A stretch of 41,702 bases of DNA from Bacteroidaceae bacterium (GTDB lineage Bacteria; Bacteroidota; Bacteroidia; Bacteroidales; Bacteroidaceae). Both the position numbers and the translations under genes were made by a program. The notes beneath the pieces are model-generated. The model was not told where the DNA came from, made no database searches, and saw only the letters and a program-made list of their open reading frames with translations. The DNA lies in the NCBI GenBank assembly GCA_017445925.1, contig JAFSRW010000001.1, positions 1 to 41,702 on the forward strand, written 5' to 3'. Shown here piece after piece: positions 8,220-16,286 of this stretch (its first letter is position 1; each line of letters begins with the position of its first letter).

Positions 8220-9009
8220 AACCGCAGCATGGGTAAAAGAGAGAATGCCCAACAAACCCACAACCGCCATTATTCTGGGTACAGGTTTGGGGCGTATGGC
8301 GGAAAAAATAGAACAACCACTATTCATACCCTATAGCTCCATCCCTAACTTCCCCGTCTCAACTGTTGAGGGACATAGCGGACGACTCATCTTTGGTAAA
8401 CTGGGAGGCAAGGACATCATGGCTATGGATGGTCGTTTCCATTATTATGAAGGTTATAACATGAAGGAAGTAACCTTTCCCATCAGGGTAATGTATGAAC
8501 TGGGTATCAAAACGCTGCTTGCCAGCAATGCTTCCGGCGGAACAAATCCCAGCTTCCGCATCGGCGATATTATGGTTATCACAGACCATATTAACTACAT
8601 GCCCGAAAATCCCCTGCATGGACCAAACATTCCCACCGGACCTCGTTTTCCTGACATGGCCGAGGTTTACGACCCTGATTTGATAGACCTTGCAGATGCC
8701 ATTGCTTCAGAAAATAAAATCAAGCTAAGGCATGGCGTATATCTGGCAACACAAGGTCCCACATACGAGACTCCCGCAGAGTACAGAATGTTTGCCCACT
8801 GGGGAGCTGATGCCGTAGGAATGAGTACCGTTCCCGAAGTGATTGTGGCTCACCATTGCGGTATGCGCTGCTTTGGTGTGAGCATCATCACTGACCTGGG
8901 TGTAAACGGAAAGATCATCAAGGTTACCCACGAGGATGTGCAGAAAGCCGCAAGTGCAGCCCAGCCAAGAATGGCAGTGCTGCTGGAGGAAATAATAAGA
9001 CGCTCTTGA
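8200..9009 (+). CDS. Purine nucleoside phosphorylase, trimeric (PNP/MTAP) family
   Basis: 269 residues. It cleaves purine nucleosides with phosphate to free base and ribose-1-phosphate in the cytoplasm. Visible motifs are the phosphate loop GTGLGRM, NASGGTNPSFRIGD, the purine-site segment TQGPTYETPAEYRM, and GADAVGMSTVPE. At the position where inosine/guanosine-type enzymes carry the base-selecting Asn, this protein reads SIITDLG, with an Asp, as I recall for MTAP-type enzymes; a preference for 6-aminopurines is therefore possible. It overlaps lpxK by 20 bases and lies 27 bp before thiL. Confidence 0.92.
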   Translation: MYTKILETAAWVKERMPNKPTTAIILGTGLGRMAEKIEQPLFIPYSSIPNFPVSTVEGHSGRLIFGKLGGKDIMAMDGRFHYYEGYNMKEVTFPIRVMYELGIKTLLASNASGGTNPSFRIGDIMVITDHINYMPENPLHGPNIPTGPRFPDMAEVYDPDLIDLADAIASENKIKLRHGVYLATQGPTYETPAEYRMFAHWGADAVGMSTVPEVIVAHHCGMRCFGVSIITDLGVNGKIIKVTHEDVQKAASAAQPRMAVLLEEIIRRS

Positions 9010-9036
9010 GCGAAATTCATAATTCATAATTCATAA
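9010..9036 (+). repeat. AATTCAT tandem spacer
   Basis: Three AATTCATA units fill the 27-bp gap between the phosphorylase stop and the thiL TTG. The same kind of AT-rich simple repeat (AATTAACAATTAAC) lies at 11428-11466. Confidence 0.7.
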
Positions 9037-10125
9037 TTGGAAATATCTGAATTGGGTGAGTTCGGACTGATACGCCGACTCACAGAAGAACTGAAAATAG
9101 AGAATCCTACCACCATGAAGGGTGTAGGAGATGATTGTGCTGTACTTTCACCCACAGAAGGCACGCAGACATTAGTGACAACCGACCTGCTGATGGAAGG
9201 TGTTCACTTCGACCTGATGTATGTCCCCCTAAAACATCTGGGCTACAAGGCCGTAATGGTGAATCTGAGTGATATCTATGCCATGAACGGCACCCCCCGA
9301 CAGATAACAGTCAGCCTGGCCATTAGCAAGAAGTTCACCGTAGAAGATATTGAGCAGCTCTATGACGGCATGAAACTGGCCTGCGAAAAGCATCATGTCG
9401 ATATAGTAGGCGGAGATACCACCAGCAGCCTTACCGGCTTGGCTATCAGCATTACCGCCGTTGGTGAAGCATTACCCCAAGATATCGTTTATCGTAATGG
9501 TGCCAAAGAAACCGACCTTATTTGCGTCAGTGGCAACTTAGGTGCCTCCTATATGGGCTTGCAACTGTTAGAGCGCGAAAAAGCTGTGTATCTTTCACAA
9601 GTTGACAAGTCGGACAAAAACACAGCAAACAACTCGTCAACTCGTCAACTCGTCAACTCGTCAACTATTAATGATTTCCAGCCCGATTTTTCTGGTTATG
9701 AATACCTACTGGAAAGACAACTGAAACCAGAGGCCCGTAGGGATATCATAGAAGCATTGGCAAAGGCCAACATACGCCCCACCAGCATGATGGACATCAG
9801 CGATGGTCTGAGCAGCGAACTCATGCACATCTGCTCACAGAGTAAAGTAGGCTGCCGAGTATATGAAGACCGCATCCCCCTTGACTACCAGACCGCAGCT
9901 ATGGCTGAAGAAATGAACATGAACGTCACCACCTGCGCCCTGAATGGTGGCGAAGATTACGAACTGCTCTTCACCGTCCCCCTGTCACAGAACGATGCCG
10001 TTAACGAGTTGGAAGACGTAAAAGTAATCGGCTATATCACCAAGGAGAGTTTGGGTAAGGTTCTCATCTGCAGAGACGGCAGCGAATTTGAGTTGAAAGC
10101 CCAAGGGTGGAATCCTCTCCAATAA
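9037..10125 (+). CDS. thiL: Thiamine-monophosphate kinase ThiL with an in-frame repeat insertion
   Basis: 362 residues, about 20-30 longer than I expect for ThiL. It phosphorylates thiamine phosphate to the cofactor thiamine diphosphate. Family motifs: LGEFGLI at the N-terminus, GDDCAVL (31-37), TTDLLMEGVHF, NLSDIYAMNG, GGDTTSS, and DISDGLSSEL in the AIRS C-terminal half. The start is TTG at 9037, chosen because MEISELGEFGLI matches the family N-terminus and no ATG is available. Residues about 187-211 are a low-complexity insert encoded by a tandem 8-bp repeat and have no counterpart I know in the family. It is last gene of the sppA run. Confidence 0.93.
   Translation: MEISELGEFGLIRRLTEELKIENPTTMKGVGDDCAVLSPTEGTQTLVTTDLLMEGVHFDLMYVPLKHLGYKAVMVNLSDIYAMNGTPRQITVSLAISKKFTVEDIEQLYDGMKLACEKHHVDIVGGDTTSSLTGLAISITAVGEALPQDIVYRNGAKETDLICVSGNLGASYMGLQLLEREKAVYLSQVDKSDKNTANNSSTRQLVNSSTINDFQPDFSGYEYLLERQLKPEARRDIIEALAKANIRPTSMMDISDGLSSELMHICSQSKVGCRVYEDRIPLDYQTAAMAEEMNMNVTTCALNGGEDYELLFTVPLSQNDAVNELEDVKVIGYITKESLGKVLICRDGSEFELKAQGWNPLQ
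9630..9666 (+). repeat. Tandem 8-bp repeat (CAACTCGT x 4.6) inside thiL
   Basis: Units start at 9630, 9638, 9646 and 9654, with a partial unit at 9662. Because 8 is not a multiple of 3, gain or loss of one or two units would shift the thiL frame; three units would keep it. Confidence 0.9.
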
Positions 10126-10208
10126 ATTATCCTTGTTTATTTGCATCAAGAAAATTTGTATGCATTCCCCCTATCTCCACGTCAGTGACTTTACGTATAT
10201 CATGCGGT

Positions 10209-10266
10209 GAGTTAACTCATAACATGTAACGAGTTAACTAATTACATGTATCGAGTTAAGTCCCTG
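10209..10266 (+). repeat. 22-bp repeats, core GAGTTAACT..ACATGTA, three copies
   Basis: Copies begin at exactly 10209, 10231 and 10253. The first two agree at 19 of 22 positions and each carries the palindromes GTTAAC and ACATGT. The first copy has the 10-bp palindrome GAGTTAACTC. The third keeps only GAGTTAA before diverging. Confidence 0.8.
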
Positions 10267-10346
10267 TTTTTGGGACCCATTTTCGTTCTAAAAAACGAAT
10301 TTATAGAATGTCTGTTTTTCTTCACCAAAATACCCCCAAAAATGCT

Positions 10347-10378
10347 GGCTCGAGCCAAAAGGGGAAATGGCTCGAGCC
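10347..10378 (+). repeat. Two GGCTCGAGCC palindromes 22 bp apart
   Basis: Perfect 10-bp palindromes begin at 10347 and 10369. The 12-bp segments that follow them (AAAAGGGGAAAT and ATTTTAGGCATA) differ. Confidence 0.85.
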
Positions 10379-10472
10379 ATTTTAGGCATACCCTAAAAGG
10401 CACTAAAAACATAACATGAGTTTAGAGCCTAAATTCAAATCAAAGGGGTATGGTTTTTTAAGCACGAAAGAA

Positions 10473-11426
10473 TTATCCACCAAGGAAGAACAGGCTGACG
10501 CCAAAGACTGAGATGACGGCTCCAATGATGGCACGCCAAGTAATCTTCTCGTGGAAAAGCCAATATGATGGCAGCAGGATAATGATGGGCGTCATTGCCA
10601 TTAGGGTGGAGGCAATGCCTGCAGCTGTGTACTGAACCGCCATCAGGGAAAAACCTACGCCTACAAAGGGACCAAAGATGGTAGTAGCGGTAGCTACGGA
10701 CAGGCCTTTCTTGTCGTGAAGGACTGCACGAAGAGATGCCTCTCTCCGTCCTCCTCCAGAAGACTGGGACTTTCTTTTACGAAGACCCAACAACAAAGAG
10801 AAACCAATGACACCGGCTATGCAACGGTAGAAGTTGGCACTGAAAGGCACCAGCCATTGAGGCATATCATCTGACACGACATAATGGTCCATACCTATTT
10901 TACTTAGTACAAGACCTATTCCCTGGCACATAGCAGCTCCAATGGCGAAAAGAACACCATTAAGCGGCAGGCGAAGCGATACCTTGTGATGCTCGCCCCT
11001 TCCAAGCACAGAAATGCTGATTCCGAAAAGCGTGACCAACATAGCTACTATGCTCATCTGCGTCATTTGCTGCCCTAACGTTATCCATGCCATCAAAGCT
11101 GCAGAAAGAGGAGCCAACGTCATGAACAACTGGCCAAAACGAGAACCTATGATAATGTAGCACTGGAACAGGCAGAAGTCGCCAATCACATATCCCACGC
11201 ATCCTGATAAAAGCATCCAACCTATTGCTTCGGAAGAAGCTCCAACAGGTAACACATTGCCCGTAACAACGTCAAACAAAACAAGTGAAAAAAGCAGAGC
11301 CAACGACATACGCAACACGTTGAGCATAACGTTACCCATACGCTTGCTGCCAAACTCGCTCAGAAGGGCAGTAGCTGTCCAAGAGAATGCTACACCTATA
11401 GAAATAAGTTCGCCTAAATAATTCAT
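10473..11426 (-). CDS. DMT-superfamily transporter (EamA type)
   Basis: 317 residues with about ten hydrophobic segments in two halves, the pattern of EamA-domain drug/metabolite transporters of the inner membrane. Each half ends in the typical segment (ISVLGRGEH near residue 140 and GVSLFFLGG at the C-terminus), and a hydrophilic loop rich in Arg, Lys and Ser (KRKSQSSGGGRREAS) separates middle segments. The substrate cannot be read from sequence. It follows the HhH gene on the same strand after 52 bp of AT-rich simple repeat. Confidence 0.88.
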   Translation of the reverse strand: MNYLGELISIGVAFSWTATALLSEFGSKRMGNVMLNVLRMSLALLFSLVLFDVVTGNVLPVGASSEAIGWMLLSGCVGYVIGDFCLFQCYIIIGSRFGQLFMTLAPLSAALMAWITLGQQMTQMSIVAMLVTLFGISISVLGRGEHHKVSLRLPLNGVLFAIGAAMCQGIGLVLSKIGMDHYVVSDDMPQWLVPFSANFYRCIAGVIGFSLLLGLRKRKSQSSGGGRREASLRAVLHDKKGLSVATATTIFGPFVGVGFSLMAVQYTAAGIASTLMAMTPIIILLPSYWLFHEKITWRAIIGAVISVFGVSLFFLGG

Positions 11427-11478
11427 GTAAAATTAACAATTAACAATGAAGAATGAATAATTAACAGTTGGGAGATGG

Positions 11479-12429
11479 TTAGAATTCAAGATATGGTTGA
11501 AGTTTTTCTATTTTCTGAGGGGAGAAGCCTTCCAAGCCCTTTAAGTCCTCAACACCTTTTATATTACCATGCGCCTTACGGTACTCAACGATGGAGCGAG
11601 CCTGATAGAACGTGATATAGGGATGAGTCATCAGTCGTTGCAAGGAGAGTTTGTTCACATTCACTTTCCTTACAGACTCCTCTGCCGAAACCTTTACCCA
11701 TTGCAAAATCTCATCGGGCATCTTACAAGCCTCCATCACCTGCTCTACATTATGGAAACCACCTAATTTCCGTCGGTACTCTACAATCTTATTGGCACGA
11801 TACACGCCAATACCAGGAATGCGCATCAGTTCGGTGGTATCAGCCCTGTTGATATCCACCTGCGTAACAGCATCGAACTTTCGTGGACGCTCTGTTATGG
11901 AATCCGTTTGCTGAGAGACAGCAACTTGTTCAGGAACCAGAGCCGCTGAGGTAGCCTCCTCAGGGAAGGAGGAACGCTTATCGGTCTCCTGGATATACTG
12001 AAACTGGCGGGCAATCCTTACCTGAGGGCCTAAGCGTTCCCACAACTCATACGTCATACCTGGTAAACGCTTGAATTCCTCTGGCGTATGATACCTGCCG
12101 TGCTTGGCTCTGTACTTGTATATAGCACGAACCTGCCAAGGAGCCAAGCCCAACTTCAAAAGCGTGGTGCTGTCTGCCGTATTAGGGTCGAAAGGGAAAG
12201 TCTCTACCTTCTCCTCCGCCACAGCATAGTTAGCCGAACGGGGTGAAGTCACACGCCTCTCCATCCTATTATATAATGTGGAAGAATCTTCCTTTTGGGA
12301 CACAGAGTCCTCCTTGGGCTTGCACCACGAATATACGGAAGCCCCAATAAGAACGATGATGATAATCCACTCCAGAAAGAGAAGCCCCCTACGAGCCGAA
12401 TTAGAAAGGAATGGAAGTCGACGTTTCAT
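11479..12429 (-). CDS. Membrane-anchored helix-hairpin-helix protein (ComEA-like)
   Basis: 316 residues. One membrane span lies at about residues 16-33, then a low-complexity linker, then three helix-hairpin-helix DNA-binding modules: around FDPNTADSTTLLKLGL (about 75-135), DINRADTTELMRIPGIG (about 192-245) and VNVNKLSLQRLMTH (about 255-310). The family binds double-stranded DNA without sequence preference; ComEA members take part in DNA uptake at the cell surface. Its ATG overlaps the stop of the upstream transporter (ATGA), so it is translationally coupled, although the functions look unrelated. Role in competence is only a possibility. Confidence 0.85.
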   Translation of the reverse strand: MKRRLPFLSNSARRGLLFLEWIIIIVLIGASVYSWCKPKEDSVSQKEDSSTLYNRMERRVTSPRSANYAVAEEKVETFPFDPNTADSTTLLKLGLAPWQVRAIYKYRAKHGRYHTPEEFKRLPGMTYELWERLGPQVRIARQFQYIQETDKRSSFPEEATSAALVPEQVAVSQQTDSITERPRKFDAVTQVDINRADTTELMRIPGIGVYRANKIVEYRRKLGGFHNVEQVMEACKMPDEILQWVKVSAEESVRKVNVNKLSLQRLMTHPYITFYQARSIVEYRKAHGNIKGVEDLKGLEGFSPQKIEKLQPYLEF

Positions 12430-13781
12430 CCTAACAGCTCGTTAATAAAGATGAGTGCAATGGCAATAGGTACCACATAGCGGATAAGGAACACATATAC
12501 ACGGAACATGCGGAAGGGAACGGTTCCCCCGTTGGTCAGCTCATTGTAAACCAACTTCCTATCCAGATACCAGCCCGTAAAGAGACAGATGATGAATCCG
12601 CCTGCAGGCATGATAATCTTTGATGCACAGAAATCAAACAAATCAAAAATGGTCAGACCGCAAACTGTACAGTCGCTCAGCACGCCAAACGAAAGGCTGC
12701 ACAATACACCCAGCAACATGCAACTGATGGAAACCCACGCAGAAGCCTTTTTTCTGGGAATGCCCCAAGACTCTATGACGTAAGCCGTTACCGACTCGTG
12801 CAAAGACATGGCGCTGGTAAGCGCAGCCAATAGCAAAAGCAAATAAAACATGCCCGAGAAAAAATAACCTAATAGGGGAACACTATGAAAGGCTATATTA
12901 AAAACGTGGGGAAGGGTTACAAATACCAATCCAGGCCCCTCATCGGGGTTTACATTGGGAACGCTGAAAACTGCAGGAAAGATAATGAAACCACTCAGAA
13001 TAGCCACGAACGTATCTATGGAGCATACACTAAAGGCCGTCTTCACCAACTTGGTATCAGACGTAAAATAAGAAGCGTAGGTACACAGGCAGCCCATAGC
13101 CAGGCTCAAAGAGAAGAAAGCCTGCCCCATGGCACTCAGCACCACGCTGGCAGTCACCTTGCTGAAATCAGGTTTCAAGAGGAAGCGCAATCCTGTTCCT
13201 GCTCCAGGCATACCAAATGAGCACACCACCAGAATACCTATAATCAGCAACAGCATAGGCATCATAATCTTAGAGAAACGTTCGATGCCCGACTGCACTC
13301 CACGCGCAATCACCAGATGCGTCATCAGCATAAAGGCAACAGCATATAATAGAGGTATAAAGGGATCGGAAACAAAAGAAGAAAAAACAGCCGAATAGTC
13401 CTGATGCTCCAGGAAACTACCCTTTACAGACTGCACCAGATAATAAAGTGTCCAACCGCTGATAATAGTATAGTAAGAAAGGATGAGGAAGGCTACGAAA
13501 ACACCAGCCACACCCTCTATGCGCCACCACTTACCAGGTGCCAGTTTAGAGAAAGCAGTAATGGTATTGGCATGCGTGTGTCTGCCGATAAGGAATTCGC
13601 TCATCATAACGGGGATGCCAACAGCCAAGACACATAACAAATATATAAGGATAAAAGCAGCGCCTCCATTATTGCCCACCTCGGTGGGGAATCGCCACAC
13701 ATTTCCCAAACCCACGGCACTGCCGGCAGCAGCCAGCACAACGCCCAACTTACTGGTAAAATTATTTCTTTTCTCTACCAT
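12426..13781 (-). CDS. Sodium-dependent NSS-family amino-acid transporter, second copy
   Basis: 451 residues, about 11-12 membrane segments. The N-terminal signature GLGNVWRFPTEVGNNGGAAF (residues about 22-41) contains the unwound TM1 that binds sodium and substrate in LeuT-fold NSS transporters. It starts 2 bp after the stop of a close paralogue, with similar sequence along the whole length, so the pair arose by tandem duplication. It overlaps the helix-hairpin-helix gene by 4 bp. The transported amino acid is not evident. Confidence 0.92.
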   Translation of the reverse strand: MVEKRNNFTSKLGVVLAAAGSAVGLGNVWRFPTEVGNNGGAAFILIYLLCVLAVGIPVMMSEFLIGRHTHANTITAFSKLAPGKWWRIEGVAGVFVAFLILSYYTIISGWTLYYLVQSVKGSFLEHQDYSAVFSSFVSDPFIPLLYAVAFMLMTHLVIARGVQSGIERFSKIMMPMLLLIIGILVVCSFGMPGAGTGLRFLLKPDFSKVTASVVLSAMGQAFFSLSLAMGCLCTYASYFTSDTKLVKTAFSVCSIDTFVAILSGFIIFPAVFSVPNVNPDEGPGLVFVTLPHVFNIAFHSVPLLGYFFSGMFYLLLLLAALTSAMSLHESVTAYVIESWGIPRKKASAWVSISCMLLGVLCSLSFGVLSDCTVCGLTIFDLFDFCASKIIMPAGGFIICLFTGWYLDRKLVYNELTNGGTVPFRMFRVYVFLIRYVVPIAIALIFINELLG

Positions 13782-13783
13782 CT

Positions 13784-15142
13784 TTAATTAAACAGTTTCA
13801 CCACCTGATCCAAGAATACCATCCCCACTCCTATAGGTGCCACCCATCTTATCAGGAAGATGAGGAATTTCAGTCCTCTTACTTTCAACGTACCATTATT
13901 GGTAAGTTCATCCGTCAGCAGACCACGTTTCATGCACCAACCAGTAAACAAAGATATAAATATACCGCCTAAGGGCATAATGAACATAGCTGTAGCAAAA
14001 TCAAACCAGCCAAAGACGGTCATCCCTGCCAACGTATAGTCCTTCCACGGGCCGAATGACAGAGAACAGGCTGCGCCCAAAACCAGATAAACCAATGTTA
14101 CCAGCGTAGCAGCTTTTTTACGTGTAAGATTATAGTGCTCGCTCACAAAAGATGTACAAATCTCATGCATAGAGATGCTGCTGGTAAGGGCTGCCAGCAA
14201 AAGGAGCAGATAGAATAATACAGAGAAAAAATAACCTAGCCAAGACATCTGCGCAAAAGCACTGCTGAATACATGGGGTAAGGTTATGAAAACCAAGCCT
14301 GCCCCAGCATCGGGATGTACCCCTTTCACACTAAAGACTGCAGGAAAGATAACAAATCCGCTTATAATGGCTACCAGCGTATCTATGGCACATACATGAA
14401 CAGCAGAACCTGGCAAATTCATATCCTTCTTGAAATAGGATGCGTATGTTGCCAGACAACCAATACCAACGCTCAACGAGAAGAAGGCCTGTCCCATAGC
14501 ACTAAGCACCACGTGAGGCGTAACCTTGGTGAAGTCGGGCTGCAGCAGGAAACGGATTCCTTCTGCCGATCCCGGCATACCTATGGAGCAACCCACCAAT
14601 ACCAGTATAATCAGTAGCAGCAAGGGCATCATCAATTTAGAATACCGCTCTATTCCGCTTCTGATACCACGAATCACCACCAGATGAGTAAACAATAAGA
14701 AGATGGCCATATAAAGCATGGGGCTCCATGTGTCTGAAACAAAGCTATTGAAGGCTTGGGCCGGATCGGCCCCACTAATACGATAAGCGACAGCATCGAC
14801 TGTGAATTTCAGTGTCCATCCTGCCACTACGCTATAAAAGGAGAGCACTAAGAATCCTGCTAACACTCCCATGAAACCAATAGTCATCCACCATCTGGAG
14901 GGTGCCAGTTTACGGAAGGCATGAACAATGTTAGTGCCAGAAGAACGTCCGATAACAAACTCGCTGACCATAACGGGCAAAGCCAGAAACAGAACAAAGG
15001 CAATATACACTAGGATAAAAGCCGCTCCGCCGTTCTGACCTACTTCAGTAGGAAAACGCCAGATATTGCCAAGGCCCACAGCACTTCCTGCCGACGCCAA
15101 GACTACTCCCAGTTTGCTATCAAAACTACCTCTTTTGTTCAT
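13784..15142 (-). CDS. Sodium-dependent NSS-family amino-acid transporter, first copy
   Basis: 452 residues, first gene of the minus-strand run. The same TM1 signature appears as GLGNIWRFPTEVGQNGGAAF, and GQAFFSLSVGIGCLATYASY marks TM6. It has the eleven-TM bacterial form of the family. The differences from its neighbour are scattered and conservative, suggesting an old duplication with possibly diverged substrate. A promoter (TTG, 20 bp, TACTTTTG) lies at 15174-15204. Confidence 0.92.
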   Translation of the reverse strand: MNKRGSFDSKLGVVLASAGSAVGLGNIWRFPTEVGQNGGAAFILVYIAFVLFLALPVMVSEFVIGRSSGTNIVHAFRKLAPSRWWMTIGFMGVLAGFLVLSFYSVVAGWTLKFTVDAVAYRISGADPAQAFNSFVSDTWSPMLYMAIFLLFTHLVVIRGIRSGIERYSKLMMPLLLLIILVLVGCSIGMPGSAEGIRFLLQPDFTKVTPHVVLSAMGQAFFSLSVGIGCLATYASYFKKDMNLPGSAVHVCAIDTLVAIISGFVIFPAVFSVKGVHPDAGAGLVFITLPHVFSSAFAQMSWLGYFFSVLFYLLLLLAALTSSISMHEICTSFVSEHYNLTRKKAATLVTLVYLVLGAACSLSFGPWKDYTLAGMTVFGWFDFATAMFIMPLGGIFISLFTGWCMKRGLLTDELTNNGTLKVRGLKFLIFLIRWVAPIGVGMVFLDQVVKLFN

Positions 15143-15173
15143 GATTTAGAAGAAAAACGGCTCTAAAAGCGCA

Positions 15174-15204
15174 CAAAAGTACAAAGTTTTTTGTAACTTT
15201 GCAA
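15174..15204 (-). promoter_or_regulatory. Promoter of the NSS transporter operon
   Basis: On the minus strand TTG (15202-15204), 20 bp, TACTTTTG (15174-15181). The divergent TAACTTTG element at 15194-15201 overlaps it, so the two promoters may compete. Confidence 0.65.
15194..15201 (+). promoter_or_regulatory. -7 element (TAACTTTG) of the VanZ-like gene
   Basis: The -7 element lies about 30 bp before the ATG. I see no good -33 element at the usual distance, so this promoter is less certain. Confidence 0.45.
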
Positions 15205-15230
15205 CAAAAATACGTGATTATACTTACAAA

Positions 15231-15611
15231 ATGGAAACAAAAAATCTAAAGGCATACCCACTTTCACTACTCATTGCATGTGTTATCATCTTTCTTTCAC
15301 TCTATCCTTTTCCAGAGTTACCAAAGGTTGATGTACCCTTGGCTGACAAGTGGACCCACATGGTGATGTACGGTGGTTTCTGCCTAATCATCTGGTACGA
15401 ATACCTGAAAACACATAAAAGTATAAACACAGGTAAGATAACCTTTTACGGATGGTTCTGTCCCATTGTAATGAGCGGCTTGCTGGAACTGGCTCAGGCG
15501 TATCTGACCACCAGCCGTAGTGGTGAATGGATGGACCTTTTAGCCAACGCAATAGGTGCCACTCTGGCATACGTATTAGGTTGGACAGTACTTAGAAAAA
15601 TGTTTCGTTAA
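15231..15611 (+). CDS. VanZ-like membrane protein
   Basis: 126 residues with about four hydrophobic segments. The pattern DKWTHMVMYGGFCLIIW followed by GLLELAQAYL and a glycine-rich last helix (LLANAIGATLAYVLGW) matches short VanZ-family proteins. VanZ itself gives low-level teicoplanin resistance, but short homologues are of unknown function. It stands alone, between a divergent promoter and a convergent neighbour that ends only 19 bp away, with no terminator visible between. Confidence 0.8.
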   Translation: METKNLKAYPLSLLIACVIIFLSLYPFPELPKVDVPLADKWTHMVMYGGFCLIIWYEYLKTHKSINTGKITFYGWFCPIVMSGLLELAQAYLTTSRSGEWMDLLANAIGATLAYVLGWTVLRKMFR

Positions 15612-15630
15612 ACGAGGAAACCAGGCTGAA

Positions 15631-16113
15631 TCAGTCCTCCCTCCACAGTTTATAGGGATTCTTGCGCATGTGGGAGTTGTAGTAACGGCGATCACCCGTT
15701 ACTTCCTTGCCTATGAAGGCGGGCTTACTGAAAGCCTCATCCTCAGAGCCTAATTCTATCTCCGCCATTATCAGACCGTCGTTGTCACCATGGAACTCAT
15801 CCACCTCCCAAGTGTGGATGCCATCCTCGGCCTTAACCAAATAACGGGTTTTATCGATGACGCCTGGCTCGCATATATGCATCAGATCCTGTGCGTCCTG
15901 CAAAGGAATCTCACGCTCGAACTCGTAACGCGAAAGACCTGCGATTCCGCAGGGGCCCTTGATAGTAAGGTAACCCTTGTCGTCACGGATACGGACACGC
16001 ACCGTACGTCCGTTTCCTGATGCGATATACCCTTGCTGTATATGCGTATGATTATAGGCCTGGCTCTTGAACTCTCCAACAACCAGGAACTTGCGTTCTA
16101 TCTCGAAATGCAT
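15631..16113 (-). CDS. CYTH-domain triphosphate tunnel metalloenzyme
   Basis: 160 residues. The family signature ExExK is EIERK at residues 4-8, and the alternating acidic/basic strands (VRVRIRDDKGYLTIKGP, EFEREI, WEVDEFHGDNDGLIMAEIEL) line the tunnel that binds triphosphates. Bacterial members of this length are usually inorganic triphosphatases rather than adenylate cyclases. It lies 14 bp after the small membrane protein and probably shares the fadD-prfB transcript. Confidence 0.9.
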   Translation of the reverse strand: MHFEIERKFLVVGEFKSQAYNHTHIQQGYIASGNGRTVRVRIRDDKGYLTIKGPCGIAGLSRYEFEREIPLQDAQDLMHICEPGVIDKTRYLVKAEDGIHTWEVDEFHGDNDGLIMAEIELGSEDEAFSKPAFIGKEVTGDRRYYNSHMRKNPYKLWRED

Positions 16114-16127
16114 CTTTTATGCTTTTC

Positions 16128-16265
16128 TTACTCAAAGAGATAAGCTGCTCCGACAAAGACGAGCACAAACATCACTATCAATGCAATAGCAACGTAAGCA
16201 ACTACTCTTTTGCCATTAGCGGCAACTCTCTTAGAGATCTTCTCTGGATTCTTGTTCTTTTTCAT
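16128..16265 (-). CDS. Small single-pass membrane protein, 45 residues
   Basis: A short frame beginning MKKNKNPEKISKRVAANGKR and then one membrane span (about residues 22-42) ending FVGAAYLFE. It fits exactly between prfB (21 bp upstream) and the CYTH gene (14 bp downstream), in the same direction, which supports it as real. The very basic N-terminus would stay in the cytoplasm. Function unknown. Confidence 0.75.
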   Translation of the reverse strand: MKKNKNPEKISKRVAANGKRVVAYVAIALIVMFVLVFVGAAYLFE

Positions 16266-16286
16266 TGTATATAAGTTTATAAGTTA

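Larger units (their letters stand above)
10126..10472. other. 347-bp convergent intergenic region with two periodic arrays
   Basis: The region lies between the ends of thiL (plus) and the DMT transporter (minus). It contains no gene that I can see. It holds the GAGTTAAC array (10209-10266), an inverted pair TTCTA...TAGAA (about 10286-10308) and two GGCTCGAGCC palindromes (10347, 10369). No clear intrinsic terminator was found. Confidence 0.6.
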
